A stretch of 31,257 bases of DNA from an uncultured Paenibacillaceae bacterium (GTDB lineage Bacteria > Bacillota > Bacilli > Paenibacillales > DA-C8). The DNA lies in the NCBI GenBank assembly GCA_937957685.1, contig CALGAO010000103.1, positions 1 to 31,257 on the forward strand, given 5' to 3'. Below the pieces are notes generated by a model. That model did not search any database and was not told the origin of the DNA. It saw only the letters and a list, made by a program, of their open reading frames with translations. Below are positions 29,829 through 31,257 of the stretch, piece after piece. Each line of letters opens with the position of its first letter. Positions within the stretch are counted from its first letter, which is position 1. The position numbers and the translations under genes were made by a program.

Positions 29829-30858
29829 ACTGGTGACTCTGCTGCTCTCCCTGCTGGGCGCATTCGCCTGCGGCGCTCTGATCCTGGCTCTCGCCGGTTA
29901 TGACCCGCTCGAGGCTTACAGCGCGCTTCTCGTTGGCGCATTTGGCAGCAAGAACGCCATCGCCAACACGCTTGCCAAATCGACACCGCTCATCTTCACC
30001 GGTCTGGCGGTGGCCGTTGCATTCCGCGGCGGACTGTTCAATATTGGCGCCGAAGGGCAGCTGTATATGGGAGCGATGGCCGCGGCGCTTGTGGGCGTCT
30101 ACGCCACCGGGTTGCCGGGACTTCTGCAGGCTGCGCTCGCGCTGCTGGCAGCCGGCGTCGTTGGCGCTCTGTGGGCCGGAATCGCAGGGTATATGAAGGT
30201 GAAATTCAGGGCGCATGAAGTGATCGTGACGATCATGCTGAATTATATCGCCATCTCGCTTACGAATTACCTCGTCAACTATCCGTTCAAGGCGGAGGGG
30301 AGCGTTCCCCGCACGGATGCGATCCCGGCCGGGATGCAGCTGACGAAGCTGATGCCTCCGAACCAGGTGACGACCGGGATCTTCATCGCGATCCTGTCGT
30401 GCATCATCATGTACTGGATGTTTAACCGGACGGTCTACGGCTACGAGATTCGCGCCATCGGCCTGAATGAGGATGCGGCTCGCACGGGCGGCATCTCCAT
30501 CGGCAAACGGGTCGTCTTGGCGATGTTCCTCAGCGGGTTCATCGCTGCGCTTGCCGGCGCTGTGGAAGTGCTGGGAGTTCACAAGTATTTCGTAGCAGGC
30601 TTCTCGCCGGGTTACGGCTATGACGGCATCGCCGTAGCGGTGCTGGCGCGCAATCATCCGCTGGGCGTCATCATCTCCGCTCTGTTGTTCGGCGCTTTGC
30701 GCGGCGGTTCGATGAACCTCGACCGGCAAACGGATGTGCCGACAGATTTTGTTGTGATGATCCAGGCGCTCGTGATCATTTTCGTGGCCATCCCATGGGT
30801 CATCAAGAAAGTCAAACTGATGAGAAAGCGGGGGAACAGCGTTGGATCTCAGTCTTGA
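29821..30858 (+). CDS. nupP: Nucleoside ABC transporter permease 1
   Basis: 345 residues with about eight to nine helices, of the BPD_transp_2 family. Family segments include STPLIFTGLAVAVAFRGGLFNIGAEGQLYMGAMAA and KFRAHEVIVTIMLNYIA, and the coupling region GYEIRAIGLNEDAARTGGISIGKRV (the EAA-like loop) before AVAVLARNHPLGVIISALLFGALRGG. ATG 29821 is preferred over 29815 because the AAAGGAGG site is nine bases before it. It overlaps nupO, and its stop overlaps the TTG start of the next permease, so the genes are translationally coupled. Confidence 0.92.
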   Translation: MNRLVTLLLSLLGAFACGALILALAGYDPLEAYSALLVGAFGSKNAIANTLAKSTPLIFTGLAVAVAFRGGLFNIGAEGQLYMGAMAAALVGVYATGLPGLLQAALALLAAGVVGALWAGIAGYMKVKFRAHEVIVTIMLNYIAISLTNYLVNYPFKAEGSVPRTDAIPAGMQLTKLMPPNQVTTGIFIAILSCIIMYWMFNRTVYGYEIRAIGLNEDAARTGGISIGKRVVLAMFLSGFIAALAGAVEVLGVHKYFVAGFSPGYGYDGIAVAVLARNHPLGVIISALLFGALRGGSMNLDRQTDVPTDFVVMIQALVIIFVAIPWVIKKVKLMRKRGNSVGSQS

Positions 30859-31227
30859 TCTGATCGTTTCATTGCTCAGCAGCACGCTTCGCATCTCGAT
30901 TCCGATCGCTTTCGCGGCTCTCGGTGCGATCTTCTGCGAGCGTTCGGGCATCGTCAACATCGGTCTAGAAGGCATGATGCTGGGCGGTGCTTTCGCGGGT
31001 GTCTGGGGTTCGTATCTGACGGGCAGCGCGTTCGTCGGCTTGCTGTTTGCCATGCTGGCCGGTGCGTTGTTAGGCCTGATCCATGCAGTGCTCACGATCC
31101 AGTTCAAAACCGACCACATCATCAGTGGTCTCGGCATCAATCTGCTGTCGCTTGGTCTGACAACGGTGCTTATGGAAGATATCTGGGGCAACCGCGGCCG
31201 TTCCGGAATGGTTAACGGACTCGGTAA
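30842..31227 (+). CDS. nupQ: Nucleoside ABC transporter permease 2 (3' truncated)
   Basis: Start TTG 30842 with GGGGGAA about seven bases upstream, overlapping the nupP stop. About 128 residues are present: SLDLIVSLLSSTLRISIPIAFAALGAIFCERSGIVNIGLEGMMLGGAFAGVW is the signature first part of the second permease of NupQ type; a helix pair and TDHIISGLGINLLSLGLTTVL follow. Natural sequence stops at about 31227, where adapter begins, so the rest of the gene is lost. Full-length relatives have about 300-320 residues. Confidence 0.85.
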
Positions 31228-31257
31228 AGATCGGAAGAGCACACGTCTGAAATCCAG
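31228..31257 (+). other. Illumina TruSeq adapter sequence
   Basis: Starts AGATCGGAAGAGCACACGTC at 31228 and matches the standard TruSeq read 1 adapter over 30 bases with one mismatch (A for C at 31252). It replaces what should be the continuation of the permease gene. It is a library artefact, not biology. Confidence 0.93.

Noticed and set aside
29701..31242. 513-residue minus-strand ORF opposite nupP and nupQ
   Set aside because: Shadow frame of the permeases; it even runs into the adapter sequence, so its start cannot be genuine.

Overview
The window looks like two unrelated genomes joined in one contig, with sequencing adapter left at the right end. Bases 1 to about 6230 are very GC-rich, have tightly overlapping genes, and carry a nearly complete Mrp/Mnh-type Na+/H+ antiporter operon (mrpA without its 5' end, then mrpB-C-D-E-F-G). 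A Mut7-C RNase-domain gene with a frameshift follows. Style and gene content suggest a high-GC environmental bacterium, perhaps Chloroflexota or Actinomycetota; this is inference only. From about 6230 the base composition, codon use and spacing change. Genes there have clear AGGAGG-type ribosome sites, TTG and GTG starts are used, and TATAAT-like promoters and T-tailed terminators appear. The content (bacillithiol reductase YpdA, a NupNOPQ-like nucleoside ABC transporter, PrsA-like foldase, FGGY gluconokinase, DUF6382-like FHA protein) points to Bacillota, most likely Paenibacillaceae.

Layout of the second part: the end of a Tad/Flp-type pilus cluster (a gene fragment, a TadE-like pseudopilin, a prepilin peptidase, an FHA protein; 6230-8511). 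Then two thioredoxin-fold proteins around a secreted coiled-coil protein (8547-10205), the thymidylate pair thyA-dfrA (10287-11609), and a gluconokinase (11688-13208). Next come a HAD phosphatase divergent from a low-molecular-weight protein tyrosine phosphatase (13290-14674), an unknown protein (14680-15198), and a ypdA-rluA-type operon on the minus strand (15275-17427). After that lie a membrane-anchored parvulin foldase (17656-18582), a DMT transporter, a Dps mini-ferritin and a small unknown protein (18734-20587), and a minus-strand uracil permease (20648-21955). A multi-pass PDZ-Lon-type protease and two small unknowns (22299-24311) precede two tandem AEC-family transporters with matching promoters (24486-26564), a small unknown (26681-26944), and the NupNOPQ-like ABC importer (27084-31227), whose last permease is cut off.

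The last 30 bases (31228-31257) match the Illumina TruSeq adapter with one mismatch, so they are not biological. With the junction near 6230, this means gene neighbourhoods across that junction should not be read as real synteny. I found no CRISPR array, insertion sequence, tRNA or rRNA. The more interesting signals are the duplicated AEC transporters with near-identical promoter architecture but different operator-like repeats, a PDZ-Lon protease with a five-helix membrane domain, and several paired hairpins or inverted repeats in leaders. No clearly undescribed multi-gene system is evident.
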